From a virus, in IMG/VR virus record IMGVR_UViG_3300023297_000059, positions 1-30,733 of that record: DNA of 30,733 nucleotides. One strand, 5' to 3'. The notes beneath the pieces were generated by a model. It was not told the origin of the DNA, did not search any database, and worked only from the letters and a program-made list of their open reading frames with translations. The translations under genes were made by a program, and so were the position numbers. Position 1 is the first letter of the stretch. Each line of letters begins with the position of its first letter. Positions 1 through 8,670 of the stretch are shown here, piece after piece.

Positions 1-818
1 CCGACGGTATCAATATTATAGGCGTAGGTACTGGCGAGGGAGCTACTACCGTAAATATTGCCACAGGGGCAACGGCTGCAAAAGTAGTCCATATTGCCGA
101 TGGTGCGGTTGCTAACCTAGTTACGATCGGTTCAGCTTCGGGAGCTGCTGCTCTTACAATGTACGCTGGTACTGGAAACTATACCTTGGATGGTGCTGCA
201 ACTACTACATATACCATAGGTGCGACTACAACAAGTGGTACTATCACAATAGGTGGAACAGCTCAAACTGGTACAATGACTCTTGGAGACTCTTCAGGAA
301 TAAATATTATAGGCGTAGGTACTGGCGAGGGAGCTACTACCGTAAATATTGCCACAGGAGCAACAGCAGCGAAAGTAGTGCATATTGCCGACGGAGCAGT
401 AGCCAATACTGTTACAATCGGTACAACTAACACAACAAGCACGACGACTATAAATAGCGGAAGCGGAGGTATTGTTCATGTTGGTAAAGCGATCTTTACA
501 CCTGATGCGATTACAGCAGTTAGTGGTGGTGGTACTGCAGCTTCGCTTCTTACTGTAGTTACAGAGATTACAACAAACGGAGATGTTGACTTGGATGTGG
601 TAACTTTAGCAAATGGCGTAGACGGTCAAATTAAGATCTTTGCGGTCGTTGCCGTTGGTAATGGTGGAGATTCTGTTAAGATTACTCCTGCTAGTATGAT
701 TGGTGGAACTCAGATAACGTTTAGTGCCAACCCTTTAGGTCTTGGTTGTCAGATGTATTATGATGCTGGTGTTGCGGGCTGGATCGTGACAGGGAATAAC
801 GGAGGAACTGTGGCTTAA
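1..818 (+). CDS. Repetitive beta-rich tail fibre protein, 5' end cut by window
   Basis: The frame is open from the left edge (first whole codon at 3) to TAA at 816-818, so the start lies outside the window. The visible 271 residues are Gly/Thr/Ala-rich with short strand-turn repeats of the type TVTIG and TTTINSG, typical of fibrous beta-helical or trimeric phage tail-fibre shafts. A 42-residue module occurs twice (nt 6-131 and 297-422). The last 110 residues, from about nt 490, are non-repetitive (LTVVTEITTNGDVDLDVVTL onward) and probably form a globular tip. It sits next to other tail genes. The structural role is inferred from composition; receptor and partners are unknown. Confidence 0.75.
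   Translation, partial: DGINIIGVGTGEGATTVNIATGATAAKVVHIADGAVANLVTIGSASGAAALTMYAGTGNYTLDGAATTTYTIGATTTSGTITIGGTAQTGTMTLGDSSGINIIGVGTGEGATTVNIATGATAAKVVHIADGAVANTVTIGTTNTTSTTTINSGSGGIVHVGKAIFTPDAITAVSGGGTAASLLTVVTEITTNGDVDLDVVTLANGVDGQIKIFAVVAVGNGGDSVKITPASMIGGTQITFSANPLGLGCQMYYDAGVAGWIVTGNNGGTVA
6..422 (+). repeat. Two copies of a 126-nt coding repeat, 291 nt apart
   Basis: Copy 1 is at 6-131 and copy 2 at 297-422. Positions 12-67 and 303-358 are identical over 56 nt. From 68 onward the copies differ at about ten third-codon positions, yet the protein is unchanged until one Leu/Thr difference at codon 117. The stretch between them is also repetitive at protein level. Confidence 0.85.
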
Positions 819-861
819 GGATTTACGTAATGTAAAACAGCTGTACTTTTAAAATAAAACG

Positions 862-891
862 CCGCTGGCAAGAGATCATCTTAGCCAGCGG
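862..891. terminator. Bidirectional rho-independent terminator
   Basis: CCGCTGGC (862-869) pairs with GCCAGCGG (884-891), and AAGA/TCTT can extend the stem inward. On minus the stem is followed by CGTTTTATTTT, a good U-tract for the gene at 916-1233. On plus it is followed by TTATCCATTTT, a weaker tract for the fibre gene ending at 818. It lies exactly between two converging genes. Confidence 0.8.
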
Positions 892-915
892 TTATCCATT
901 TTAACGAGAAATTAT

Positions 916-1233
916 TTATTCTGGTTCTGGTTCTGGTTCGGTAACTGCAACCACAGGTTCTTCTTTCGTTTCTTCTACACGTTTTTGCATAACTGCTACT
1001 TTTTCAGCTTGTTCTTCTTGTAGTGTTATCAATGCTGACAATTTAGATAAAGCTTTGTGTGCTAAATCAAAAGGAGCATTATTAGGCACTAAAAATATAA
1101 ATTTCATACCTTCTAAGTATATTGATAGTTCAACAAGATTAGATATACTTTTTTGTGGTGGAATTAATTGTTTAAGAGTCTCAATATTTTCTTGTAATTT
1201 TTCAATTTCTGTTTTTTCAGTTTCTTCTACCAT
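916..1233 (-). CDS. Small acidic coiled-coil protein on the opposite strand of the tail module
   Basis: 105 residues. The first 25 residues are charged and helical (EETEKTEIEKLQENIETLKQ), the centre contains a hydrophobic stretch (EGMKFIFLVPNNAPFD), and the C-terminus is a PEPEPE tail. AGGAG lies 6 nt before the ATG at 1233, a good ribosome site. The gene runs against its tail-fibre neighbours, has a sigma70-like promoter at 1279-1307 and ends in a terminator, so it is a self-contained unit like a moron. No family is recognised. It might be a lysogenic-conversion gene or a small structural or chaperone protein; the sequence does not decide. Confidence 0.7.
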   Translation of the reverse strand: MVEETEKTEIEKLQENIETLKQLIPPQKSISNLVELSIYLEGMKFIFLVPNNAPFDLAHKALSKLSALITLQEEQAEKVAVMQKRVEETKEEPVVAVTEPEPEPE

Positions 1234-1271
1234 AATATCTCCTAAATATATAGGTTGATTTTCAAATTGTT

Positions 1272-1300
1272 TTATTACATGATACGATTGAAGCTATAAT
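1272..1300 (+). promoter_or_regulatory. Possible plus-strand promoter before the tail genes
   Basis: A perfect TATAAT at 1295-1300 has only a weak -35 (TTATTA at 1272-1277, 17-nt spacer). It lies 23 nt before the start at 1324. A late phage activator could compensate for the poor -35. Confidence 0.35.
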
Positions 1301-1307
1301 TAATCAA
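1279..1307 (-). promoter_or_regulatory. Sigma70-like promoter for the 916-1233 gene
   Basis: Read on minus: TTGATT (1307-1302), 17-nt spacer, TATCAT (1284-1279). It stands about 45 nt upstream of the ATG. It overlaps the putative plus -10 at 1295-1300, so the two directions may compete. Confidence 0.55.
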
Positions 1308-1323
1308 TAGAGATGAGGGTGTT

Positions 1324-1878
1324 ATGTCTAATTTTAGACCAATTCAGTTAGTAGATCCTATGGGTAATATTATTCCCCATACTTCTAATGATGATAAAAT
1401 GATCGCTAATAAGTTTGGAACAGCAAATATTAAGATACTTTCTTATGCTATACCTGATGCTGCTCAAAATGAACCAAAATGGAAAATAATATATTTTGAC
1501 TATGATGCTGCAGGAAATCCTGTAGCTACTACTTTTGCAAATTCTAAAAAAGATTATATTCATACAAGAGATACTGCTGCTGGTACTGCAATAACAGGTG
1601 CTTCGGTAGCTGCTATATGTGTTGTAACTAGTGTTGGGCATGATCTTGTTACTGGCGATTTTATAGAAATAGATTCTATGGCAGTTGGTGGTATGGTAGA
1701 GCTTAATGATGATGGTTATGGTTCTGCAACATTTCATGTAACAAAATTAAATGCCAACACATTCTCATTACAAGAAGCTAACGTTACTACAACTGATATT
1801 GATAGCACTGGTTATGCTGCTTACACTACTGGCGGTAAATATTACAAAAGAGAATTTTTAAATTATCCTCATGTTTAA
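1324..1878 (+). CDS. Tail-associated protein with FCCH-like beta domain
   Basis: 184 residues. Residues 97-171 show the pattern GHDLVTGDFIEID, GGMVELND, NANTFSLQ and STGYAAYTTGG. This matches the small beta-barrel called ubiquitin-activating E1 FCCH-like, which recurs in phage tail proteins. The same pattern is in the capsid-adjacent protein at 25556-26209. The N-terminal 80 residues are unassigned. GAGGG precedes the start, and the stop is 11 nt from the large fibre gene, whose ribosome site AAGGAG overlaps the stop. It is probably a virion protein that works with the fibre; the exact role is inferred. Confidence 0.65.
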   Translation: MSNFRPIQLVDPMGNIIPHTSNDDKMIANKFGTANIKILSYAIPDAAQNEPKWKIIYFDYDAAGNPVATTFANSKKDYIHTRDTAAGTAITGASVAAICVVTSVGHDLVTGDFIEIDSMAVGGMVELNDDGYGSATFHVTKLNANTFSLQEANVTTTDIDSTGYAAYTTGGKYYKREFLNYPHV

Positions 1879-1889
1879 GGAGTTATTAG

Positions 1890-4800
1890 ATGCCACAGCA
1901 TGACGTTGATGTTTACCAAAATATACTAACAACAATTGGAATAAAAACACATTATGAGACAAGAGATCCTACTGCTGCTGATGTAGGTTTTAGAATACCT
2001 ACATTATGGATAAATACAGTTTCTAATACAGGATTTTTACTTATTGCGAATAGTGGTGGAGCTGCTACATGGTTAGATCTTGGTGATGCAAATTCACCAA
2101 CTCATGTTGATGATTTTTATGCTGCTGACACTGCACCACCTGGTGCGCCTGTTGCTGGTGACTCTTATATTCTCGATGAGAGTTTACCAGTAGATGCAGG
2201 GTGGACGGCAGTTAGTGCCACTAATGATGATATTGTAGTATATGGTGCTTGTGGTTGGGTTATATATACTCCTGTTCAGGGTAAAATTGTTTACGATAAT
2301 GCTGCAAGTGATTTTTATATTTATGATGGTACTGCTTGGGGTCTTCTTTCAAGTGTTATTAATGGAGTAACATATATAACCTTGGCACGACCACCTAGAA
2401 CAACAGATAATACATATACAGTGCCTACGGTCTGCGTTGATTCGGTAGCTGGTGAAACTTGGATGTTGAGTGATATTACTGGTGGCGTAGCTACATGGGT
2501 AAAAATTGGAGCTAATCATCTAGGTGATGGACAAGACAGTGTACTTTCAAGAACTGATGGCAACCTTGTTCCTCCTACAGAAGTACTAGGAAATAGATAT
2601 ATTATTTATGATGCTGGTGGAGGTGTTGTACATGCCGATTGGGATGGTGCAGCTTTTAATTCTATATGTGAGTTTGATGGTGCAACCTGGGTTGCTAGGG
2701 CAGCAGATGAAGGCATGTTTACTGAGGTTGAAGATGAGGATACTGTTTACATTTTTATTGCAGCGTGGGAAAAACTATTTAAAACCACAGGTGCAACTTT
2801 TATTACTGATTCTGGTAATGCTGTACCTGATGAGTCAGGTCTTCTAAATGTTGTTGGTGGAAATAGTATTGCTACTAGTGGTGCTGCTTCGTCAGTAACC
2901 GTTAAAAACTTAGCGGATGATACCAAATATGTTGTTGATTCGGTAGCAGGGGAAACTGGGTATACTACAATACAGAGTGCTATTAATGCAGCTAATGCAG
3001 CGGGTGGAAGTGCAGTAGTGTATGTAAGACCTGGGGCTTACACTGAGAATTTAACTCTTTATACTACTGTTAAAATAAAAGGTGGAGATAGTAGACAGGT
3101 TGTTATAACAGGTACTCATATACCACCAGCAGCAGGAACGGTTACGGTTAAGAACGTAACATTATTAAGTACTACTCATGCGTTTAGCTCTGCTGTAGCA
3201 GGAACAGCAACAATCGTCTTAAAAGATATTATATCAATCTGCACAAACGGCTATACGCTAAACCTTCCTAACTGGGGAAGTGGTGATGTATATACTGAAA
3301 ATGTTCATTGTTCAGGTACAAACGATGGTTTCTTGAATAACACAGGAGATATCAGTCTCATAGCTGAAAATTCTACTTTAGGTATTGGCTCAGGAAATAC
3401 AATGATTGTAGCAGGGGAGATTGAAGCTACAGATGCAACTTTCGTTTGCCCAATAACATTAAGCGGTTCTAGCACACATAAATTTAAAGTATGCGAATTT
3501 AATAATAACTTAGAATTTACTGTGGGTGCAGCAGGATATATTGAAAGTAGCTATTTCAATACTGGTGCTAATATACCATTATCTTACAACACCACAGCAG
3601 ATTTATATTTAACAAGAATAACTTTTAATACTACTAATACTACAGCAATCGACGGTACAGGTGCAGGAACAGTGTATATGGGAGTATTAGACTTCTTAAA
3701 AGGTAGTTCTATTACAGGAACTTTTGACTATGACAATTCCGATTCTTTGGGTACAAGTATTCATGGTTGGAACGGTTCTTTCATAGAATTGGCAGATATT
3801 ACAGTAGCAGAGGCTGGTGGTGTTATAACTGCTTCTGTAGAGAAAGACGGTGGCGGTAACTTAACGCTCATAACAGGAAGGGGATACTGGCATTACGATA
3901 CAACTCCTGCTGATACGGTAACTTTGACGGCAGGAACAGACGAAGTGCCTGTCTTAAATTACGTTTATTTATTGGGAAGCAATAAGACATTAACTTCTAG
4001 TATAGTTGGCTTTCCTGCTACTGGTCATTCACCTATCGCAACAATATTATGTCAGAGTGCTGCTTCACTAGGTACAGATGCGGCATATAAGCTACATTCT
4101 CGCCAAAACCATATTGCAGCACATGAAAATGTCGGTCATATAGGACATATAAATAACTGGATACGAGGTCAACATGCAACATGGCAATCAGGTGTAGCCC
4201 CTACATTTTCAGGTACAGGCACAGGAACAATTGGCTTTTCTAATACAGCAGGTCAAGTCTTACAGCTTCATGAGCATGTATTTCCTCTTATTGCAGATCC
4301 CTCAGTAATATATTGTGTTAACGATCCTGATACAAAATATAGAAGGATAACTAACATTGCAGACTTATTGAAAGATTCTGCAGGAGTAGTCTTAAAAGAT
4401 AAGGCATATGCTATTGTTTTCTGGGGATGCGTTAGTGAAGATACTGGTGACTGTAAAATATATTGTAACTTGCCTAGTGGTTCTGAAAAAGATTATAATA
4501 AAGCTAGAGAAGATAAGAAGAAATATATCAACTACAGTATTCCAGAAGTCTTTAAGGGAACAGGATTTCTTATCTATCGCTTAGTCATAGAAAATGATAA
4601 CGATACTACATGGGATTTAGATGTAGGTGGAACAAGTGATGATATTCGTGGTCAGTTTCCTAATACGGTAGCAGGATCATCAACAGCAATAGGAACAGAA
4701 TTTCCAGATAGTACATTTATAATATATGATGATGGTGATGATACTAAAGAGATAGCTTTCCAAGCTTCAGGGATTACTACTGCTAATACAAGAACTATTA

Positions 4801-6080
4801 CCATGGCAGATGCCGATATAGATCTGACTCCTACTACAGGATCATATCAAGCCTCTGATGCAGGGTTAACAGATATATCAGCACTAGCCGTAACAGATAG
4901 TAATTTTATTGTTGGTGATGGAGTTAACTGGGTTGCTGAAACTGGTGCTACTGCAAGAACGTCTTTAGGTCTTGGAACTATTGCTACTCAAGATGCAGAT
5001 AGTGTTAACATAGATGGTGGTGCTATAGATGGTACTATCATTGGCGGAACAACTCCTGCTGCTGCTACAGCTACTACACTAAGTGCTATAGCTTTTGACG
5101 GTGCTTTTGCTGTGGGTGTTATTGGTGGCTGGGTCTCTAACCTTGGTATTACATATACTGGTAGTGTCTTATCTGTAACAGGAGCAGACGGAACGGCTTT
5201 AAGTGCTGCAAATCCTGGTTATGTAATAATGCAAGATAAGTCATCTCCTGGACAGCTTAAAAAGTATACTATTACAGCAGACCAGGGGTTTATTGATGAT
5301 ACTGGTGCTAGTGAAATTATTTCAAACCTCTTTGGCTTAACAACTTCTATATCACATGCTGATGCAATCCCATTTTTTATTTATGCTGTAACAAATGATG
5401 CTGAAACTGCAATTGCTTTTATGATTGGAAGAGTGCCATCTCTAAAAGTATCTCCTGCTGCTGCATATATAGGTGCGCCAGATGATGCCGTTGCAGATGT
5501 TGAATATTCTTTATTTAGCTTTGATAATTTAACAGAAGCAGATTATGAATCTAACCCATGTGTTGTTGTTGGTTCTTTTAGAATGACGATGAGTGCCTCA
5601 GATGACTGGACAGTATCAGCATTAGATAGTCAAGATGGAATAGGTCAATTTCAACAGTTTAGATATTTTATTGTTAGTGTAAGTCAGTTTACTGCTGCTA
5701 CTGGGAAATATTGGAGGGATAATGCTGGTACAGCTCCCGCTTTTACAAGTAATTATCCAAGATATACAATTGATCCTTTTAATGGTGAATATACTCTTAA
5801 ATATTACTTTGACGATTGCAGTACTGCGGGAGTAGGAGCTGTTACGGCTGAGATGGCTATACCATTTAGAGGAAATAGTCCAGTAGGTCCATTCTATGAA
5901 CCATGCGGTCACTATACGGATAATAGTGCGGGTGATGCAACTAGTTTAATACTCGTATATCCTTTATTAGAAAATAGGATGAGAATTTGGCAGAATACTA
6001 ATGTCGGTCCTATACAAAATGGTGTTCTTGAATTAGGTGATTCTGTTTCAATATTTATTTCATCGCAATTTAATGTATAA
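1890..6080 (+). CDS. Large tail fibre / tailspike protein with beta-helix
   Basis: 1396 residues. The N-terminal 300 residues hold alternating modules: a short one ending ATWLDLG (about 24-65) and ATWVKIG (about 165-207), and a DUF2793-like one (GDSYIL...GWVIYTP, about 90-155, and GNRYII...ATWVAR, about 230-270). Around residue 358, YTTIQSAINAANAAGG begins a pectate-lyase-type right-handed beta-helix, with VYVRPGAYTENLTLY following. Residues about 985-1065 form a stalk (TARTSLGLGTIATQDADS). The last 250 residues look globular. Such proteins bind, and may cleave, surface polysaccharide; no catalytic residues can be assigned here. AAGGAG precedes the ATG. It is the largest gene in the window and follows the FCCH protein directly. 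Confidence 0.8.
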   Translation: MPQHDVDVYQNILTTIGIKTHYETRDPTAADVGFRIPTLWINTVSNTGFLLIANSGGAATWLDLGDANSPTHVDDFYAADTAPPGAPVAGDSYILDESLPVDAGWTAVSATNDDIVVYGACGWVIYTPVQGKIVYDNAASDFYIYDGTAWGLLSSVINGVTYITLARPPRTTDNTYTVPTVCVDSVAGETWMLSDITGGVATWVKIGANHLGDGQDSVLSRTDGNLVPPTEVLGNRYIIYDAGGGVVHADWDGAAFNSICEFDGATWVARAADEGMFTEVEDEDTVYIFIAAWEKLFKTTGATFITDSGNAVPDESGLLNVVGGNSIATSGAASSVTVKNLADDTKYVVDSVAGETGYTTIQSAINAANAAGGSAVVYVRPGAYTENLTLYTTVKIKGGDSRQVVITGTHIPPAAGTVTVKNVTLLSTTHAFSSAVAGTATIVLKDIISICTNGYTLNLPNWGSGDVYTENVHCSGTNDGFLNNTGDISLIAENSTLGIGSGNTMIVAGEIEATDATFVCPITLSGSSTHKFKVCEFNNNLEFTVGAAGYIESSYFNTGANIPLSYNTTADLYLTRITFNTTNTTAIDGTGAGTVYMGVLDFLKGSSITGTFDYDNSDSLGTSIHGWNGSFIELADITVAEAGGVITASVEKDGGGNLTLITGRGYWHYDTTPADTVTLTAGTDEVPVLNYVYLLGSNKTLTSSIVGFPATGHSPIATILCQSAASLGTDAAYKLHSRQNHIAAHENVGHIGHINNWIRGQHATWQSGVAPTFSGTGTGTIGFSNTAGQVLQLHEHVFPLIADPSVIYCVNDPDTKYRRITNIADLLKDSAGVVLKDKAYAIVFWGCVSEDTGDCKIYCNLPSGSEKDYNKAREDKKKYINYSIPEVFKGTGFLIYRLVIENDNDTTWDLDVGGTSDDIRGQFPNTVAGSSTAIGTEFPDSTFIIYDDGDDTKEIAFQASGITTANTRTITMADADIDLTPTTGSYQASDAGLTDISALAVTDSNFIVGDGVNWVAETGATARTSLGLGTIATQDADSVNIDGGAIDGTIIGGTTPAAATATTLSAIAFDGAFAVGVIGGWVSNLGITYTGSVLSVTGADGTALSAANPGYVIMQDKSSPGQLKKYTITADQGFIDDTGASEIISNLFGLTTSISHADAIPFFIYAVTNDAETAIAFMIGRVPSLKVSPAAAYIGAPDDAVADVEYSLFSFDNLTEADYESNPCVVVGSFRMTMSASDDWTVSALDSQDGIGQFQQFRYFIVSVSQFTAATGKYWRDNAGTAPAFTSNYPRYTIDPFNGEYTLKYYFDDCSTAGVGAVTAEMAIPFRGNSPVGPFYEPCGHYTDNSAGDATSLILVYPLLENRMRIWQNTNVGPIQNGVLELGDSVSIFISSQFNV

Positions 6081-6093
6081 GGAGAGCTAAGTC

Positions 6094-6420
6094 ATGGATA
6101 AAAAAGAAATTATAGAAAATTTAGAGTCAAACTTTCATATAATGAACATGTTTGATCAAGTTGATTTATTGGAAGTTCTTTTGTTAAATGATCTTGATGA
6201 ATTAAATAGGATGAGGGAATTTTATAATTCGCAAAAAATAAAATTATCTGAGATAAAAAATACTATTAAAAACTCTGTCGATGACAATGAAATCATTGAA
6301 ATAGTAGGGAAGTTTAGGCGTGATATTTACAATGAAGGTAGAGAGCCTAAAGCATACGTTGTTAAAGAAGGCGTGGTAAAAAAGATAGTTCACAGTATAA
6401 AAAGGCGAGGTAAGAAATGA
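6094..6420 (+). CDS. Small charged helical protein after the tail fibre
   Basis: 108 residues, mostly charged helix, with a strongly basic C-terminus (KKIVHSIKRRGKK). AAGGAGA lies before the ATG, 14 nt after the fibre stop. The stop overlaps the next start (ATGA at 6417-6420), so the two genes are probably translationally coupled. No transmembrane segment is present, so it is not an obvious i-spanin or holin. No family is recognised; by position it could be a fibre chaperone. Confidence 0.65.
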   Translation: MDKKEIIENLESNFHIMNMFDQVDLLEVLLLNDLDELNRMREFYNSQKIKLSEIKNTIKNSVDDNEIIEIVGKFRRDIYNEGREPKAYVVKEGVVKKIVHSIKRRGKK

Positions 6421-6617
6421 GAACACTTAGCTTGTTATTGTTTTTAGTGCTATTAGCTGGTTGTGCTCAAATGAGAACACTTACAAAAGCATATCAAGCA
6501 CTACCAGCTGATAATGTTGCAGAAGAATTTATTGAAGGTATAATCGAAGTTAGTGTTGAAGCTTCAACAGGGCAGAATGTTCATATAGATATTAGTGGAG
6601 ATTCTCCTGAGAAGTAA
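6417..6617 (+). CDS. Small lipoprotein
   Basis: 66 residues. It begins MRT followed by a leucine-rich signal, with lipobox LLAGC giving lipidation at Cys16. The mature part of about 50 residues is acidic. It starts in an ATGA overlap with the previous gene. An o-spanin (Rz1) would have this layout, but the mature part is not proline-rich and the upstream gene lacks a membrane anchor, so a spanin role is weak. A superinfection-exclusion lipoprotein is an alternative. The 3' end overlaps the converging gene at 6592 by 26 nt. Confidence 0.7.
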   Translation: MRTLSLLLFLVLLAGCAQMRTLTKAYQALPADNVAEEFIEGIIEVSVEASTGQNVHIDISGDSPEK

Positions 6618-6834
6618 CCTTTGCTTTAATGCTATCGTAATATTGCGGTAGATATTTCTTTGCAAACTCCACAACTTCCTCATTACTCATAAAAACTGTA
6701 TCAAAGAACGCTGTTTTTTCTATAAGCAACGATATTTTAAGAATCGGCTTATGATTTTCGTCAGGTAAAGTGTCAAATACGTTCATAAAGTTCTCGTTCA
6801 TAAAGTTCTCGTTAAAAGTGTCAAATCCTTGCAT
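6592..6834 (-). CDS. Hypothetical protein with tandem NENFM repeat
   Basis: 80 residues with AGGAG 7-8 nt before the ATG (6834). Residues 8-17 are NENFM twice, caused by a perfect 15-bp tandem repeat at 6781-6810. The rest is hydrophilic with a possible helical C-terminus (NEEVVEFAKKYLPQYYDSIK). It follows recT on the same strand after a hairpin (6863-6893), so it may be the distal gene of the leftward recombination operon. No family is recognised. Confidence 0.6.
   Translation of the reverse strand: MQGFDTFNENFMNENFMNVFDTLPDENHKPILKISLLIEKTAFFDTVFMSNEEVVEFAKKYLPQYYDSIKAKVTSQENLH
6781..6810. repeat. Perfect 15-bp tandem duplication
   Basis: GTTCATAAAGTTCTC is present at 6781-6795 and again at 6796-6810. 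It is in frame and adds five codons, which fits replication slippage. Confidence 0.9.
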
Positions 6835-6862
6835 ATAGTTCTCCTATAAAGTGACAAATAGC

Positions 6863-6893
6863 GTGGTGAACATTACCGTTTAACATTCACCAC
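6863..6893 (-). terminator. Hairpin downstream of recT, possible attenuator
   Basis: GTGGTGAA (6863-6870) pairs perfectly with TTCACCAC (6886-6893) around a 15-nt loop that carries AACATT as a near-direct repeat. The minus side lacks a U-tract, so it may be a partial terminator, an mRNA-stabilising hairpin or a protein site. Confidence 0.45.
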
Positions 6894-6899
6894 TACATA

Positions 6900-7724
6900 T
6901 TATTTCTTCTTATTGAGTACTTCTTCTTCTAAAGTCATACTATGCTCTTTAAGTATAGTCTTTTCGATGAAACGCTCAAGGTTTGTTTGAAAATTAACAC
7001 TGTCACGAGAACATTGCTTGATGGTTAGGTCTCTATCTTGATTAAGACTACTTTCGATACTAGCAATAAAGCGTGAACCATCACTATTTATGTCTGATAG
7101 ATTAAAATCATCGATAAATTTTTGTGTTTCTTTATCTATTTTCTCAGGTTCTTTTTTAACCATCTCAAAATCAGCATCTTCGATAATTTCACCCTCGACA
7201 TATGCTGATCCTATGCAGTCAGAAAAGAGATCTTTTGCTAGGTTTGATAAACAACGATTAAAAAGCATCCTGGCAGGATACTTTTCCCAAATCCCACCTG
7301 CTTTCACTAATCCAGCTTTTTTTGCATGTTGTATTGTAAATATTGATTCAGCAGTATCACTGTTGTCTTTTCGTTTTCCACGTAATTGGCATACTTCATC
7401 ACTATGTACTATTTTTTGAATGCTATGACCTGCTTTTCTTATAAGCATCGACATACAGGAGGCAGCGAGCATGATTTTTCCTTGAACAAAATATACATTT
7501 CCATTCAACGCGCTCATAATTGGAATTCCTAATTCTCTGGCTGTTAACCAGATAGAAACAATTGCAGCCTCTCCGCCCATATTTTTGTAGTAAGGTGATG
7601 TAGCTACATACTTAGCCCATTGGCTGAGCATCTTTGCCTCCTCACCCATTGGTAAATAACTACCCGTTCCTAGTGTAGGTAATTTTTCTTCTCTAACTAT
7701 AATTTCTTTGCTTTCTTCACTCAT
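6900..7724 (-). CDS. recT: RecT-family single-strand annealing protein
   Basis: 274 residues, the usual RecT size. Residues about 43-90 show the family core: SPYYKNMGGEAAIVSIWLTA, then RELGIPIMSALNGNVYFVQG. It continues with the AKKAGL...WEKYPARMLFNR segment and LAKDLFSDCIG. RecT proteins anneal complementary single strands at resected ends and work with a 5'-3' exonuclease. The likely partner here is the PD-(D/E)XK protein two genes upstream, and the adjacent DUF1351-like gene is a common companion. The gene starts 26 nt after that gene stops, with AAAGGAG before the ATG. Identity rests on pattern recognition by eye. Confidence 0.8.
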   Translation of the reverse strand: MSEESKEIIVREEKLPTLGTGSYLPMGEEAKMLSQWAKYVATSPYYKNMGGEAAIVSIWLTARELGIPIMSALNGNVYFVQGKIMLAASCMSMLIRKAGHSIQKIVHSDEVCQLRGKRKDNSDTAESIFTIQHAKKAGLVKAGGIWEKYPARMLFNRCLSNLAKDLFSDCIGSAYVEGEIIEDADFEMVKKEPEKIDKETQKFIDDFNLSDINSDGSRFIASIESSLNQDRDLTIKQCSRDSVNFQTNLERFIEKTILKEHSMTLEEEVLNKKK

Positions 7725-7749
7725 TGTTTTTCTCCTTTAATTTAATTAA

Positions 7750-8670
7750 CTATTTTACCCTAAATCTCTCTTTACGTTCTTCATAAATTTTTACTCCGGG
7801 GATAATTCTTACTCCGGCTTTGACAGCTTCTTTAATGGCCTTCTCGTTAACTTGCATATATTCTAGTGGGATAATTTTATTATCTTCTATAGCATAAACC
7901 CATTCAACTATAGTAACCATTGAACCATCTTCGGTAGAAATCTTTTTAGGTGGTGTCACAAACACCTCTTTTTCAGGGATCACTACCTCTTTTATTTCTT
8001 CTACTTCTTTGTTATTTTTAATAGCTTCTACCTTTTTCAATGCATTCTCTTTAGCTATTCTTTCATTTTCTTTTGCTACTCTTTCTCTCTCAAGTTTTTG
8101 TTTAGCTTCAAATTCTTTTCTTAGAATATCTTCTTTAATTTTGTTATGTGTTCCTATCTTTTTTGTAATAGAAGTCTCAATATCCTTAAGACATTTTGTA
8201 AATTCGTCAGCGTACTGCTTAACAGCTTTTTGAAACGATATGTGAGGGGCAACAATAGCTTTTCTAGCCTTTTCAATAGAATTGCCCATCTTGCGTGACT
8301 GCATTGCGATACTTGTACCGTAATTGGCATCTTCGTCGGTTTCGATAATAAACGCTTCAGCCTTGGCAACAAGCTCGCCAACATTATCGCCATCGAGCTT
8401 TGACTTAGCGAGAGTAAGATTAAATACATCGGGTTTTACAGCAATAATTATGCCGTTATCTTTTATTGGTGCTAATTCTTTTAATGCTTGTTTTTGTTTT
8501 TCGTCGTATTCCATACCTTCATAAAAAGAGCGTACTGCTGCTTTTTGTTCTAGCACTTCTTCTAACGTATTTTTGGTTGGTTCATGTTTTTCAATTACCT
8601 CACCTGTATCTTTATCACAATTTGCTTCTGCAACATCCATTTTATCAAAAATATAATCATAATCTATCAT
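7750..8670 (-). CDS. DUF1351-like coiled-coil protein of the recombination operon
   Basis: 306 residues. The middle (about 130-215) is a long charged coiled coil (FEAKQKLERERVAKENERIA), and the C-terminus ends in an IIPGVKIYEERK segment typical of DUF1351-like phage proteins encoded beside recT. The function in these modules is not established; a scaffold between nuclease and annealing protein is a reasonable guess. The ATG (8670) overlaps the stop of the tiny membrane gene in ATGA, and AGAGGA lies just upstream inside that gene. Confidence 0.7.
   Translation of the reverse strand: MIDYDYIFDKMDVAEANCDKDTGEVIEKHEPTKNTLEEVLEQKAAVRSFYEGMEYDEKQKQALKELAPIKDNGIIIAVKPDVFNLTLAKSKLDGDNVGELVAKAEAFIIETDEDANYGTSIAMQSRKMGNSIEKARKAIVAPHISFQKAVKQYADEFTKCLKDIETSITKKIGTHNKIKEDILRKEFEAKQKLERERVAKENERIAKENALKKVEAIKNNKEVEEIKEVVIPEKEVFVTPPKKISTEDGSMVTIVEWVYAIEDNKIIPLEYMQVNEKAIKEAVKAGVRIIPGVKIYEERKERFRVK

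Noticed and set aside
294-479. Minus-strand open frame in the fibre gene
   Set aside because: Shadow of a low-complexity coding region; no ribosome site; Ser/Cys-rich nonsense composition.
6417-6617. Rz1-type o-spanin
   Set aside because: Lipobox is present but the mature part is not proline-rich and no membrane-anchored Rz partner overlaps it.
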